This document shows positions 8,011 to 14,763 of a stretch of DNA of 59,901 nt, piece by piece. The position numbers and the translations under genes are program-made. Position 1 is the stretch's first letter. Each line of letters starts with the position of its first letter. The stretch covers positions 1 through 59,901 of IMG/VR virus record IMGVR_UViG_3300027833_000053, one strand, 5' to 3'. The stretch is from a virus. The notes below the pieces were generated by a model. It was not told the origin of the DNA. It did not search any database and saw only the letters and a program-made list of their open reading frames with translations.

Positions 8011-8359
8011 TTCTAAATATCGTCTTGAAGAATTCCCCTTAAATTTAAGGGTTATTGAAGCATTTGATTTTGAGATAGAGCCAATTCTACTCCTTGAACA
8101 AGATTCTATTGGGAATAATTTCTTAAGTTATCTCACTTACAGTGATTTTAAAAAAGAGCAAAGAGCATGCCTTCAAATAAGCAAAGAACGTCTTAATGAA
8201 ATACTTGCTAATGAAATAACATTAAAGTTTGCTTTTGAAAACCCTGAGAATAATCACATTTTTATTACTGAATTCACTCATAAAACAGGCTCTTTAATAA
8301 CCTCTTATTTAATTCCAAAATTTGAATTAGAAAACCTATTTAATGCACTACAACGCTAA
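8000..8359 (+). CDS. Hypothetical protein
   Basis: A 119-residue protein with mixed alpha/beta pattern and many acidic and aromatic residues, starting with an ATG that overlaps the previous gene by 11 bases. The middle (LLEQDSIGNNFLSYLTYSDF) and the end (FITEFTHKTGSLITSYLIPKF) look like beta strands. No family recognised. A 50-base leader follows before the next gene. Confidence 0.55.
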   Translation: MEINSKYRLEEFPLNLRVIEAFDFEIEPILLLEQDSIGNNFLSYLTYSDFKKEQRACLQISKERLNEILANEITLKFAFENPENNHIFITEFTHKTGSLITSYLIPKFELENLFNALQR

Positions 8360-8409
8360 GTATAAAAAGAGTAAAGAGAATGGTAAAATTTAACCCCAAA
8401 ACATTAATT

Positions 8410-8700
8410 ATGAAATACAAAATAACAAAAGAACATCAAATAGATTTAACGCTTGCGTTTGCTACTTTTAGGTGTTTTAACGAACAATTATACTTATTAA
8501 AAGGTAGTCATTCAAAAGTGGTAAAACTAAAGTTTAATAGACTTATAAAGCTTGCTAGACAATACGAGGATGAAATGATGAAAAACATGGGTGATTCTGT
8601 TGAAGACTTAGATGGCGTGGTAGATGTAATGATGGATGTTATAAATGATGTTAAAATAGAATTAGAAAAAAATATTAAAAAAGGAGAAGATGCAAAGTAA
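8410..8700 (+). CDS. Small helical hypothetical protein
   Basis: A 96-residue helical protein. I place the start at the ATG at 8410, which has the AATTATG context seen before many genes here; an upstream in-frame ATG at 8380 would add 10 residues (MVKFNPKTLI). The C-terminal half is acidic (DSVEDLDGVVDVMMDVINDV). It overlaps the MazG-like gene by 11 bases. Function unknown. Confidence 0.55.
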   Translation: MKYKITKEHQIDLTLAFATFRCFNEQLYLLKGSHSKVVKLKFNRLIKLARQYEDEMMKNMGDSVEDLDGVVDVMMDVINDVKIELEKNIKKGEDAK

Positions 8701-8977
8701 ACACGCTGGAGACACTAGGTTCAGAATTGAAAAAACAATGTCTGACGTACAAAAACTTTTAATTAAAAAGAATGCTCAATATGGAGACTCGGCAACAAAG
8801 CCTGCTAAAATTTTTAGTAAGTTAGGAGCTGTAGAATCTATCTGTTGTCGAATAGATGATAAGATGATGCGAATTAAAAACAAAGGTATAACTGAAAATA
8901 CTTTAGATACTATAGATGATTTAATAGGATATTTAGTACTTTTAAAAATAGCAATACAAGATGAAGAAAATGAATAG
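8690..8977 (+). CDS. MazG-like all-alpha NTP pyrophosphohydrolase-family protein (DUF1599/Nmad1-like)
   Basis: A 95-residue all-helical protein. The pattern KKNAQYGDS, then IFSKLG, then CRIDDKMMRIKN and DTIDDLIGYLVLLKIA, matches small phage proteins related to the all-alpha NTP-PPase superfamily and the Nmad1/DUF1599 group. Such proteins hydrolyse nucleoside triphosphates or support nucleotide modification. The acidic metal-binding residues would be in the DD and D-x(2)-D positions. Exact substrate cannot be read from sequence. Confidence 0.6.
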   Translation: MQSKHAGDTRFRIEKTMSDVQKLLIKKNAQYGDSATKPAKIFSKLGAVESICCRIDDKMMRIKNKGITENTLDTIDDLIGYLVLLKIAIQDEENE

Positions 8978-9146
8978 TAAAACTAGTGACCTTTTAAAAA
9001 AGGCACACATTTTAATTAACAACGCAACTGGAACTGACGTTCCTAAGTACAAGTTAACAGAAGCTAAACGTGAAGCTAAGAAAATTTATAAAGAAATAAA
9101 AAGTCTTGACTTGGTCGTTTATAATATTTTAAAAGAAGATTTTTAA
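8961..9146 (+). CDS. Small basic hypothetical protein
   Basis: A 61-residue lysine-rich helical protein that overlaps the MazG-like gene by 17 bases; a later in-frame ATG at 8970 would reduce the overlap. Its stop overlaps the next start by one base (TAATG). No family recognised. Confidence 0.5.
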   Translation: MKKMNSKTSDLLKKAHILINNATGTDVPKYKLTEAKREAKKIYKEIKSLDLVVYNILKEDF

Positions 9147-9352
9147 TGGGTAAGTTTAAATGTAAGCTGTGCAAAAAATCTAAAGACATAGCTGAATACA
9201 CAGTAAAAGTTGTTAAAGACAAGGTAGTTGTTCCAGAAGCAATATGTTGTGAAAACTATATGCAACAACAAAGAGAAAAAGGAACAGGATTTGCAACTAT
9301 TAGAAAAGGGCCAGACGGCTCTGTAAAAAGAAAACCTAGACCCTGGGAATAA
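9146..9352 (+). CDS. Small zinc-finger-like protein
   Basis: A 68-residue basic protein with C-x(2)-C near the start (KCKLCKK) and a CC pair at about residues 36-37 (AICCENY), a plausible four-Cys zinc site. The tail (GPDGSVKRKPRPWE) is basic and Pro-rich. It may bind nucleic acid or a host protein. It starts directly at the preceding stop (TAATG). Confidence 0.55.
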   Translation: MGKFKCKLCKKSKDIAEYTVKVVKDKVVVPEAICCENYMQQQREKGTGFATIRKGPDGSVKRKPRPWE

Positions 9353-9353
9353 T

Positions 9354-9566
9354 ATGCCAATAATAAAAGTAAGATTAGAATTAGAATACTATGTTAAGCC
9401 TGGAATTGGCTTAGATGACGATGAGTCTATGCAGTTTGGTATTTCAGAAATTTATAATCTTTGCGATGATTGGATTAATAACGATAACCCTCCTTGTATT
9501 TTGTTTGAAATAGAAGACGATATAGATATAAAAGGAATGTATTTTGATGAAGAATGGCACGCATGA
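9354..9566 (+). CDS. Small acidic hypothetical protein
   Basis: A 70-residue very acidic protein with a beta-strand start (IIKVRLELEYYV) and runs of Asp/Glu (LDDDES, EIEDDIDIKG). Its charge is like that of DNA-mimic inhibitors, although no specific family is recognised. The stop overlaps the next start as ATGA. Confidence 0.55.
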   Translation: MPIIKVRLELEYYVKPGIGLDDDESMQFGISEIYNLCDDWINNDNPPCILFEIEDDIDIKGMYFDEEWHA

Positions 9567-9775
9567 GTAAAATAAAAAACATAATTAAATATAAAGACCC
9601 AAAAGACCCTAAGAGTAGGTATGTAGACTTGCCGAAAGTTATTACAGAAGACTACGGATTTCAAATGATGTTCGGGTTTAAGTATCCAACAACTTCATAC
9701 AACGAAAGAACTGGAGTAAAATCAAAACCTTTTCATGGAAAATTCCAAGACGATTATTTTAAAAGCGGCAGCTAA
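9563..9775 (+). CDS. Small basic hypothetical protein
   Basis: A 70-residue basic protein. The ATG at 9563 forms an ATGA overlap with the upstream stop, so I prefer it over the ATG at 9554. The region KYKDPKDPKSRYVDLPK and the Gly/Tyr-rich end (GKFQDDYFKSGS) are low in hydrophobic residues. Unknown. Confidence 0.5.
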   Translation: MSKIKNIIKYKDPKDPKSRYVDLPKVITEDYGFQMMFGFKYPTTSYNERTGVKSKPFHGKFQDDYFKSGS

Positions 9776-9804
9776 ATACTATAATTTTTTAAAAAAACAA
9801 AACA

Positions 9805-9924
9805 ATGACAAGAAAAGACAAGTTGCAGAGACTAAGAAGGTATTACGTTGCAATGATAAAAAAGATTGACTCTTTATTGATTGCAGAATATAATAAACCT
9901 CCATACAAATATGAAAGAAAATAA
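9805..9924 (+). CDS. 39-residue basic protein
   Basis: A short frame with an A-rich start context, encoding a basic helical peptide (RKDKLQRLRRYYVAMIKK). It overlaps the ATG of the PhoH-like gene by 14 bases and could serve for translational coupling. Function unknown. Confidence 0.45.
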   Translation: MTRKDKLQRLRRYYVAMIKKIDSLLIAEYNKPPYKYERK

Positions 9925-10570
9925 AGGTAAGCCTTCTCCAAAAGGAGCTATAAGGTTTGCTATCACATTGTCTGACGAGCAAAAAATTGCTAAGTCTGAA
10001 ATGTTAAAGCACCCATTTAGTTTTATTATTGGTAAAGCTGGCTCAGGTAAAACTTTGTTGGCTGTACAAACTGCTCTTGATATGTTTTTTAAAAGAGAGT
10101 ATAATAAAATAATTATAACTCGTCCTACTGTTTCTACTGAAGACAATGGTTTTTTACCAGGCTCTGAAAAAGAAAAGATGGAGCCGTGGTTAGTACCTAT
10201 CATGTCTAATATGCGTAAAGTCTACAACAAGCCAGATAAGCTTGATAAAATGACTAACGATGAAGACATAGAGCTGGTAAGTTTAGCTCACTTCAGAGGT
10301 AGGACTTTTGATAATGCTGTTGTAATTGTAGATGAGTTTCAAAACTTAACAAGGTCTCAGTTTCAAATGGCTTTAAGTAGACTTGGAAAAAACTCTATGA
10401 TGATTTTTTGTGGGGACAAACAACAAATAGACTTAAAGGACAGGAATTATTCTGCAATACATGAGGTATCAAAAATAACCTCTTCTAAATATGTATATAG
10501 AATTGTACTTGAAGACAATCATAGACACGAATCTTTAACAGAAGTTTTAGAGTTGTTATCAAAAAATTAA
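9911..10570 (+). CDS. phoH: PhoH-like P-loop ATPase
   Basis: With the ATG at 9911 (rather than an upstream TTG at 9881) the product is 219 residues, the usual size of phage PhoH proteins. Walker A GKAGSGKT is at residues 41-48, the ITRP motif near 74, and Walker B VVIVDEFQN at 137-145; FCGDKQQIDL and EDNHRH complete the family pattern. PhoH-like proteins are common in marine phages and relate to the helicase-like N-terminus of RecD; their exact role is unsettled. It is the last sizeable gene before the convergent junction with the late block. Confidence 0.88.
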   Translation: MKENKGKPSPKGAIRFAITLSDEQKIAKSEMLKHPFSFIIGKAGSGKTLLAVQTALDMFFKREYNKIIITRPTVSTEDNGFLPGSEKEKMEPWLVPIMSNMRKVYNKPDKLDKMTNDEDIELVSLAHFRGRTFDNAVVIVDEFQNLTRSQFQMALSRLGKNSMMIFCGDKQQIDLKDRNYSAIHEVSKITSSKYVYRIVLEDNHRHESLTEVLELLSKN

Positions 10571-10579
10571 ACAAGAAAA

Positions 10580-10633
10580 ATGAAAAACAATACAATTATG
10601 TTGTGGCCTTTAATAGTTTTCTGGCCTAGTTAA
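10580..10633 (+). CDS. Possible 17-residue hydrophobic peptide
   Basis: A very short frame (MKNNTIMLWPLIVFWPS) starts 9 bases after the PhoH-like stop in an A-rich context and ends 4 bases into the convergent minus-strand gene. The product is hydrophobic and Trp-rich. It may be only a chance frame; reported because it fills the whole convergent gap. Confidence 0.2.
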   Translation: MKNNTIMLWPLIVFWPS

Positions 10634-11919
10634 ACTTCAACATTATAATTCAACTTAGCTTGTACTCCATTGTACTTGCTCCAAACAAAAGCGGAAGCTT
10701 TCTTTACGTTACCAACGTAACCCTTCATATCATGCCAGTCGTCAGTAGCAGACATTGATGATAGATTTCTTACTGTAAGTCCGTTAAGTTCTTCAACGGC
10801 TTGCATCTTATAAGACTTATTAGTGTGTAGATGTCCTCTATGAACCTCCACATACTTTACCTCACTCCACACGTCTCTATATCTTTGAGACACTATACCT
10901 GGTAAGTTTATAAGTTTTGCACCATCACCGTGGTCATTAACAATAAGACATCTGCCGTACTTGTACGCCTTCATCATGCTGTCACTATTATCTACAGAGA
11001 CATTTTCGTTGTTTTCATAAAACATCTCTAAAGCGTCTCCTATGTGCATCATAGACTCTCTGTCGTGATTACCTGGAATTACAACAATATGAACATCAGC
11101 ATACTCAACAAGCATTTCAACGCACTCTACAATTAGTTTACGTCCAGCCCTGTACATTTGCATTCCTGTATCTGTATTAGACTGAGGCGTTCCTTTTGTG
11201 GTTGCTGCTAACGGAAAGTCTCCGTCTGAGTTTAAGAAATCATTACCTACAACAAAAAGAATTTCATCTACACAATAACCACTTGCTCTCTTTACTAAGT
11301 GTGTTAATGCGTTAATCATTCTTTCTCTAGCTATCTCAAGGCTGTACTCATCACCTTTTATTCCAATCTTACCTAAGTGTAAATCAAAGGCATTAATTTC
11401 TAAAAGGTGTGGGTCGTCTTCTTTATAGCTGTCTGGTCTTATTGCCCATTTAGGCTTAGAATAGAAAAGAGGAGTTAAATCTTCTATTAGCTCCTCTCTT
11501 ATTCTTTTTATATTTTGTAATGGGTTTATTTTCTTTAACCAAGCTTTCGTCCTAAACATTGGAACTGTTATAGGTCTTTTAGCTTTATCAAAGCCTGTAA
11601 CCTCATAAGTACCTATATCGTACTTATCTACCTCCCAAACATCTAAGTCTACGTTACAAGCTTTTAAAAGGTCGTCTAAAGACTTAACTCGTTTGCTATC
11701 TTCACAAGTAACTATAGCTCCTTGTTTGTTTTCTTCAAAAGAAGTAGTTTCTTTAGAATTTGGTGGGTTTATTTCTTTTCTAAGTCTTCTAGCTATACCT
11801 CTAATTGATTCTGCGCTTACATCAAATAACTTTGCTGTATGTTCATATTTACAATTTAATAGCTCTGGATTAGATAAAAGATATTTTTTTATACCTTCAG
11901 TATGTTGCTTTGGATTCAT
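10630..11919 (-). CDS. Calcineurin-like metallophosphoesterase with N-terminal HTH
   Basis: A 429-residue protein. Residues 1-50 look like a helix-turn-helix (KYEHTAKLFDVSAESIRGIARRLRK). The rest is a two-metal phosphoesterase: DLHLGK from D179, GNDFLNSDG from G225, GNHD at 283-286, VNDHGDG near 325 and HRGHLH at 360-365, covering all metal ligands of the calcineurin fold. It could cleave phosphodiesters in DNA, RNA or cyclic nucleotides; in phages such enzymes occur with recombination or anti-defence genes. It is the last gene of the minus-strand block and overlaps the gene before it by 4 bases (ATGA). The window's promoter boxes place it downstream of the box at 12935. Confidence 0.85.
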   Translation of the reverse strand: MNPKQHTEGIKKYLLSNPELLNCKYEHTAKLFDVSAESIRGIARRLRKEINPPNSKETTSFEENKQGAIVTCEDSKRVKSLDDLLKACNVDLDVWEVDKYDIGTYEVTGFDKAKRPITVPMFRTKAWLKKINPLQNIKRIREELIEDLTPLFYSKPKWAIRPDSYKEDDPHLLEINAFDLHLGKIGIKGDEYSLEIARERMINALTHLVKRASGYCVDEILFVVGNDFLNSDGDFPLAATTKGTPQSNTDTGMQMYRAGRKLIVECVEMLVEYADVHIVVIPGNHDRESMMHIGDALEMFYENNENVSVDNSDSMMKAYKYGRCLIVNDHGDGAKLINLPGIVSQRYRDVWSEVKYVEVHRGHLHTNKSYKMQAVEELNGLTVRNLSSMSATDDWHDMKGYVGNVKKASAFVWSKYNGVQAKLNYNVEV

Positions 11920-12173
11920 TTGGTAAAAAGTTTTTCGTCTTCATATCTCGGCCCGTAGCCGTGTTGAGACTTTAAAACGACATTAATTGGTTTGTAAGTT
12001 TGCGATTTTTTTACTTTACCATACTTACTTAATGCTTTTTTTACTAACATAGGATTGTTAATAAACTCAGTGTCAGGCTCTCCCTTGATAAAAACGTCTC
12101 TTACGGTTATAGTATAACCTTTGGAGTCCTTGAAAGTCCAATCACTTAGCCAGATGGGAATTTTATTGTTCAA
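11916..12173 (-). CDS. Hypothetical protein, TTG start
   Basis: An 85-residue protein that can start only at a TTG (12171-12173), overlapping the upstream gene by 11 bases; no suitable ATG is near. The N-terminal half is beta-like (WTFKDSKGYTITVRDVFIKG), the rest basic (KALSKYGKVKKSQTYKP). It ends in an ATGA overlap with the metallophosphoesterase. Unknown function. Confidence 0.5.
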   Translation of the reverse strand: MNNKIPIWLSDWTFKDSKGYTITVRDVFIKGEPDTEFINNPMLVKKALSKYGKVKKSQTYKPINVVLKSQHGYGPRYEDEKLFTK

Positions 12174-12543
12174 CTATAACGTATGTAATTTCTACTGCAC
12201 CACCTTCAGCCTTAACGTTTATGTTTGTTCCAGCAGCGTCTACGGGCATAAATAGCCATTCGCCATGAGCTAAGTCTGTTACTGCTGTTGTGTTGTTTAA
12301 AAGTCTAGCTTCTGCAGAACCAGTAGTGTTGTCATTTTTTAAAAGTATTAAAGCTCTAGCTCCTATCGTGGTAATGTTAATCTGCTCTGTAGCTCCACTA
12401 GCTATAGAAACTGTACCAGTAACAACTGTGTCTGAGCTAATCGCTGCAAATGTTTCCGTAACAGAAAAGGTGTTTATTGTAAAACCTGTACTGTCTGTTA
12501 AAGTAATGTCTGCGTCTGCTTTTAAAGTATAAGTTTTTGCCAT
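12163..12543 (-). CDS. Small beta-rich late protein, paralogue of its neighbour
   Basis: A 126-residue beta-strand-rich protein with many Thr, Val and Ala and no charged clusters, as in phage decoration or tail accessory proteins. It begins MAKTYTLKAD and ends with HGEWLFMPVDA...VEITYVIVEQ. The upstream neighbour has the same frame (MAKSITLNS...EGEFLFVKLR...CKYFLIEF), so the two arose by tandem duplication. They are separated by 2 bases. A virion surface role is inference. Confidence 0.6.
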   Translation of the reverse strand: MAKTYTLKADADITLTDSTGFTINTFSVTETFAAISSDTVVTGTVSIASGATEQINITTIGARALILLKNDNTTGSAEARLLNNTTAVTDLAHGEWLFMPVDAAGTNINVKAEGGAVEITYVIVEQ

Positions 12544-12545
12544 GA

Positions 12546-12929
12546 TTAAAATTCTATTAAAAAATATTTACAAGTAGCTTGTCCTTCGTCAGTGTTAAGT
12601 CTTAGTTTAATGTCATCTGTAGTTCTTAGTTTAACAAAAAGAAATTCCCCTTCTTGTAGTGTAGAAAATGTTACAGAGCCATAATGAACTTGAACTTGCG
12701 AATCATCTTCATCTTCAATGTTTTCTACGTAAAGAAAAACACCTGCTCCTGGAGAGGCTAAGTTTAAGGTAGTAAGTCCTGTTGTAAACACAGTTACTTC
12801 TCCATATTGAACAGAGTCACTGGTAACGGTGTTTGTAAAGTTTTTTTGGAAATCAAAAAGTATTTTAGACAATCCGTTGTCGGTTGCCTTAAATGATGTT
12901 GTTGAGTTAAGAGTTATAGATTTAGCCAT
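12546..12929 (-). CDS. Small beta-rich late protein, first copy of tandem pair
   Basis: A 127-residue beta-rich protein, the first gene after a TAnnTTTGCA box located 5 bases before its ATG. It shares start, length and C-terminal pattern with the next gene. Likely a secreted-free structural beta-sandwich; no signal peptide is present. Possible roles are head decoration or fibre accessory. Confidence 0.6.
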   Translation of the reverse strand: MAKSITLNSTTSFKATDNGLSKILFDFQKNFTNTVTSDSVQYGEVTVFTTGLTTLNLASPGAGVFLYVENIEDEDDSQVQVHYGSVTFSTLQEGEFLFVKLRTTDDIKLRLNTDEGQATCKYFLIEF

Positions 12930-12934
12930 ATATG

Positions 12935-12942
12935 CAAATATA
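12935..12942 (-). promoter_or_regulatory. Bacteroidota-type -7 promoter box (TATATTTG)
   Basis: On the minus strand TATATTTGCA lies 5 bases before the ATG of the 12929 gene. It matches the -7 consensus TAnnTTTG of Bacteroidota sigma factor. No TTG is seen about 19-21 bases further upstream. The distance predicts an mRNA with almost no leader. Confidence 0.65.
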
Positions 12943-12954
12943 TTAAATTAATAC

Positions 12955-13431
12955 TTATAATTTTATGTCGTAATCTATATAGGTTATAGTAACTTCTTCT
13001 CCAGACTTAATGGCGTTTGCTATTTTCGGATAGATTCTTTTATAGGCGTTAACACTCTTTCCAATAAAACCATCTTTAAGAATGTTATTGTTTTCTTGAC
13101 TATCACCAACGATAAGACAGCCAGCAGTATGTTCATCAGTGTTTCCAGTATGAATAAGAATATACTCAAACCCAGGAACGTCAACGATATGCAACATACC
13201 AATGTGCATACCAGAATATTTTTTAGTGTATCTTCCATGAAATCCTCCTTCAGTTCTTAACTCTATTTTATACGTGCCAGCAGGAACTCTAGTTTCACCT
13301 TTTATCTTTACGTCTCTAGCCTCGTCTTCTAACGTGTAACATAAAAAAGACTTCATGTCTAAGTTTGTCTCAAACAATAATCCAGACGTTGAATCTTCAC
13401 CGCTACTAAATCTTAATACTTTTAAATCCAC
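12955..13431 (-). CDS. DUF5675 family protein, possible lysis or cell-wall function
   Basis: A 158-residue protein with the DUF5675 pattern: CYTLEDEARDVKIKGETRVPAG, a Y-x-I-x-LR strand, then MLHIVDVPGFEYILIHTGN and HTAGCLIVGD. The H-x-GN...GC arrangement recalls the catalytic H...GC of L,D-transpeptidases, so peptidoglycan activity is a reasonable guess, but the biochemical role of this family is not established. The start is a GTG at 13429-13431 just after the previous stop. It follows the holin-like gene in the same late unit, as an endolysin would. Confidence 0.7.
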   Translation of the reverse strand: MDLKVLRFSSGEDSTSGLLFETNLDMKSFLCYTLEDEARDVKIKGETRVPAGTYKIELRTEGGFHGRYTKKYSGMHIGMLHIVDVPGFEYILIHTGNTDEHTAGCLIVGDSQENNNILKDGFIGKSVNAYKRIYPKIANAIKSGEEVTITYIDYDIKL

Positions 13432-13432
13432 T

Positions 13433-13564
13433 TTACTTTTTCTTTTTTACAATAGTTTTTACCTTGCCATTTGTTGTTCTAGCGTAAATCTTGTCTTTAG
13501 TTTCTCTTATAAATGTTCCAGAGTATTTCTTACCTCCAAACATCCAGTTAACTTTTTTAGCCAT
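13433..13564 (-). CDS. 43-residue Lys-rich microprotein
   Basis: A short frame (MAKKVNWMFGGKKYSGTFIR...IVKKKK) whose ATG overlaps the stop of the holin-like gene as TAATG. It is basic, with a beta-like centre and a poly-Lys tail. It lies 1 base before the GTG of the DUF5675 gene. It is one of several Lys-rich microproteins in this unit. Function unknown. Confidence 0.55.
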   Translation of the reverse strand: MAKKVNWMFGGKKYSGTFIRETKDKIYARTTNGKVKTIVKKKK

Positions 13565-13974
13565 TATTTTTCTTGTTTATTTGAACTTCCTCCAAAGAAA
13601 AAGTCTATAATAGTATTAACTTTTGCAGACATAGCTCCAAATATGGTAGATATAAAACTAATCTCAAACTCTCCTAAATCAATGATACCATTAACAAAGT
13701 GTTGAAACATAACAAAACTAATACCAAAATAAGCTACTGTAAATAAAGTAGCAAGTATCTTTTGAATTATAGCATCGTCTTTATACAAGTCTCTTGCATC
13801 CTTTCTGTCTTCCACCTCTTTATTAAAAGCTTCTTTCTCTGCGTCTAACAAAACTTTACGTAACTGTAGTTTAGCCTCGTCTCTTTCTTTGTCAGTAGTA
13901 ATGACCTTATCAAGAATACCCTCAGCGTTGTCTACTACTTTACCAAGTATTCCCCCTAATATATTATTTAGCAT
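13564..13974 (-). CDS. Holin-like membrane protein (3-TM holin family type)
   Basis: A 136-residue protein. Residues 1-65 form an amphipathic, highly charged region (TDKERDEAKLQLRKVLLDAEKEAFNKEVEDRKDARD), followed by two clear hydrophobic segments at about 71-92 and 103-125 and a short polar tail. This layout matches the Holin_3TMs family found in tailed phages and gene transfer agents. It would permeabilise the inner membrane at the end of infection. The neighbours (DUF5675 protein, small membrane coiled-coil protein) fit a lysis cassette. Confidence 0.72.
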   Translation of the reverse strand: MLNNILGGILGKVVDNAEGILDKVITTDKERDEAKLQLRKVLLDAEKEAFNKEVEDRKDARDLYKDDAIIQKILATLFTVAYFGISFVMFQHFVNGIIDLGEFEISFISTIFGAMSAKVNTIIDFFFGGSSNKQEK

Positions 13975-13975
13975 A

Positions 13976-14086
13976 TTAACACTTTTTTTTCTTTCTAACT
14001 ACTTTCTTTTTTTTCTTTGGAGCAGTTGTTTTTTTCTTTTTCTTTACACTGTTTTTGTATAAAGGATTGTTATTTGTTGGGTTCAT
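13976..14086 (-). CDS. 36-residue Lys-rich microprotein
   Basis: A short frame starting at an ATG preceded by TAATT, with an Asn/Pro start (MNPTNNNPLY) and two runs of Lys separated by TTAP, ending in Cys. It ends 1 base before the holin-like start, so it is placed as a regular operon gene. Possible DNA-condensing or membrane-active peptide; unknown. Confidence 0.5.
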   Translation of the reverse strand: MNPTNNNPLYKNSVKKKKKTTAPKKKKKVVRKKKKC

Positions 14087-14096
14087 AATTATTTGT

Positions 14097-14303
14097 TTAA
14101 CTACCGCAATTTTCGCAGTCAGGGTTATCTATACTACAAGCTTTAGGCTGTTCCATTTTTTCTAAGCTTTCAGTCCAAGCATCAAAAAAAGCTTCGTCTT
14201 CTTTTTTCTTTAATTCTTTTTGGACAGCTTCAGACATAATGCAAGCGCAGGCAACTAAGTTTCTATCGCAATTACAATTAGTGTATTGTTTATCGTCACT
14301 CAT
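14097..14303 (-). CDS. Cys-rich acidic small protein
   Basis: A 68-residue protein from the ATG at 14303 (a TTG-initiated extension to 14348 overlaps the previous gene and is less likely). Cys residues occur as C-x-C (NCNCD), C-x-C (ACAC) and near the end C-x(6)-C-x(2)-C, suggesting metal binding or disulfides. The middle is a charged helix (VQKELKKKEDEAFFDAW). It lies between Lys-rich microproteins. Unknown function. Confidence 0.55.
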   Translation of the reverse strand: MSDDKQYTNCNCDRNLVACACIMSEAVQKELKKKEDEAFFDAWTESLEKMEQPKACSIDNPDCENCGS

Positions 14304-14328
14304 ATTTCTAGTATGGTCGTAATAATAT

Positions 14329-14451
14329 TTACTTTTTCTTTTTAACAACCTTCTTTTTTTTAGCTGTAGTTTTTTTCTTTTTAGGCATTGCAGTTTTCAT
14401 TTTGCTTTTGCCATAACTTTTACTTCCGTACATACACTTACATTTTTTCAT
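14329..14451 (-). CDS. 40-residue Lys-rich microprotein
   Basis: A short frame (MKKCKCMYGSKSYGKSKMKT then KKKKTTAKKKKVV, ending KKKK) preceded by the TAATAATG-like start context. The C-terminal half is the same Lys/Thr/Ala composition as the 36-residue protein downstream, so they may share origin or function. It lies 6 bases after the DUF6321-like gene. Confidence 0.5.
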   Translation of the reverse strand: MKKCKCMYGSKSYGKSKMKTAMPKKKKTTAKKKKVVKKKK

Positions 14452-14457
14452 TAATAA

Positions 14458-14763
14458 TTAACATTTCCATCTCCTACGAGCGGCTCTAATTCTTGAATCA
14501 GGATTATTCCTAGTTTTAGCACTACTCTTCTTTAGTTGTCCTAAACTTCTAGCACAATAAGACTTTCTTCTTTTTGCAGACTTACTCCCAGCTTTAACCT
14601 TCCCCGTTACAGCAGTCTTCAATTTACTACCAGGGTTTGCTTTTCTATATGCTTTAACTCCTTTACGAGTCATACCAGCTCCAGACTTTGTAGACCTATA
14701 ATTAGCTCCTTTGCCTTTTGTGGTTTTTCTAATTGTTTTAGACTTTTTTCTTTTTTCAGCCAT
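14458..14763 (-). CDS. DUF6321-like basic protein
   Basis: A 101-residue very basic protein. The central pattern GAGMTRKGVKAYRKANPGSKLKTAV followed by GSKSAKRRKSYCARS and a C-terminal RAARRRWKC is, from memory, a conserved phage family (DUF6321-like) found near lysis or structural genes. The composition fits binding to DNA or to packaged nucleic acid. Its ATG overlaps the stop of the T9SS protein gene. Confidence 0.68.
   Translation of the reverse strand: MAEKRKKSKTIRKTTKGKGANYRSTKSGAGMTRKGVKAYRKANPGSKLKTAVTGKVKAGSKSAKRRKSYCARSLGQLKKSSAKTRNNPDSRIRAARRRWKC

Noticed and set aside
9881-9910. TTG start for the PhoH-like protein
   Set aside because: It would extend deep into the upstream small gene, and the ATG at 9911 gives the family's usual length.
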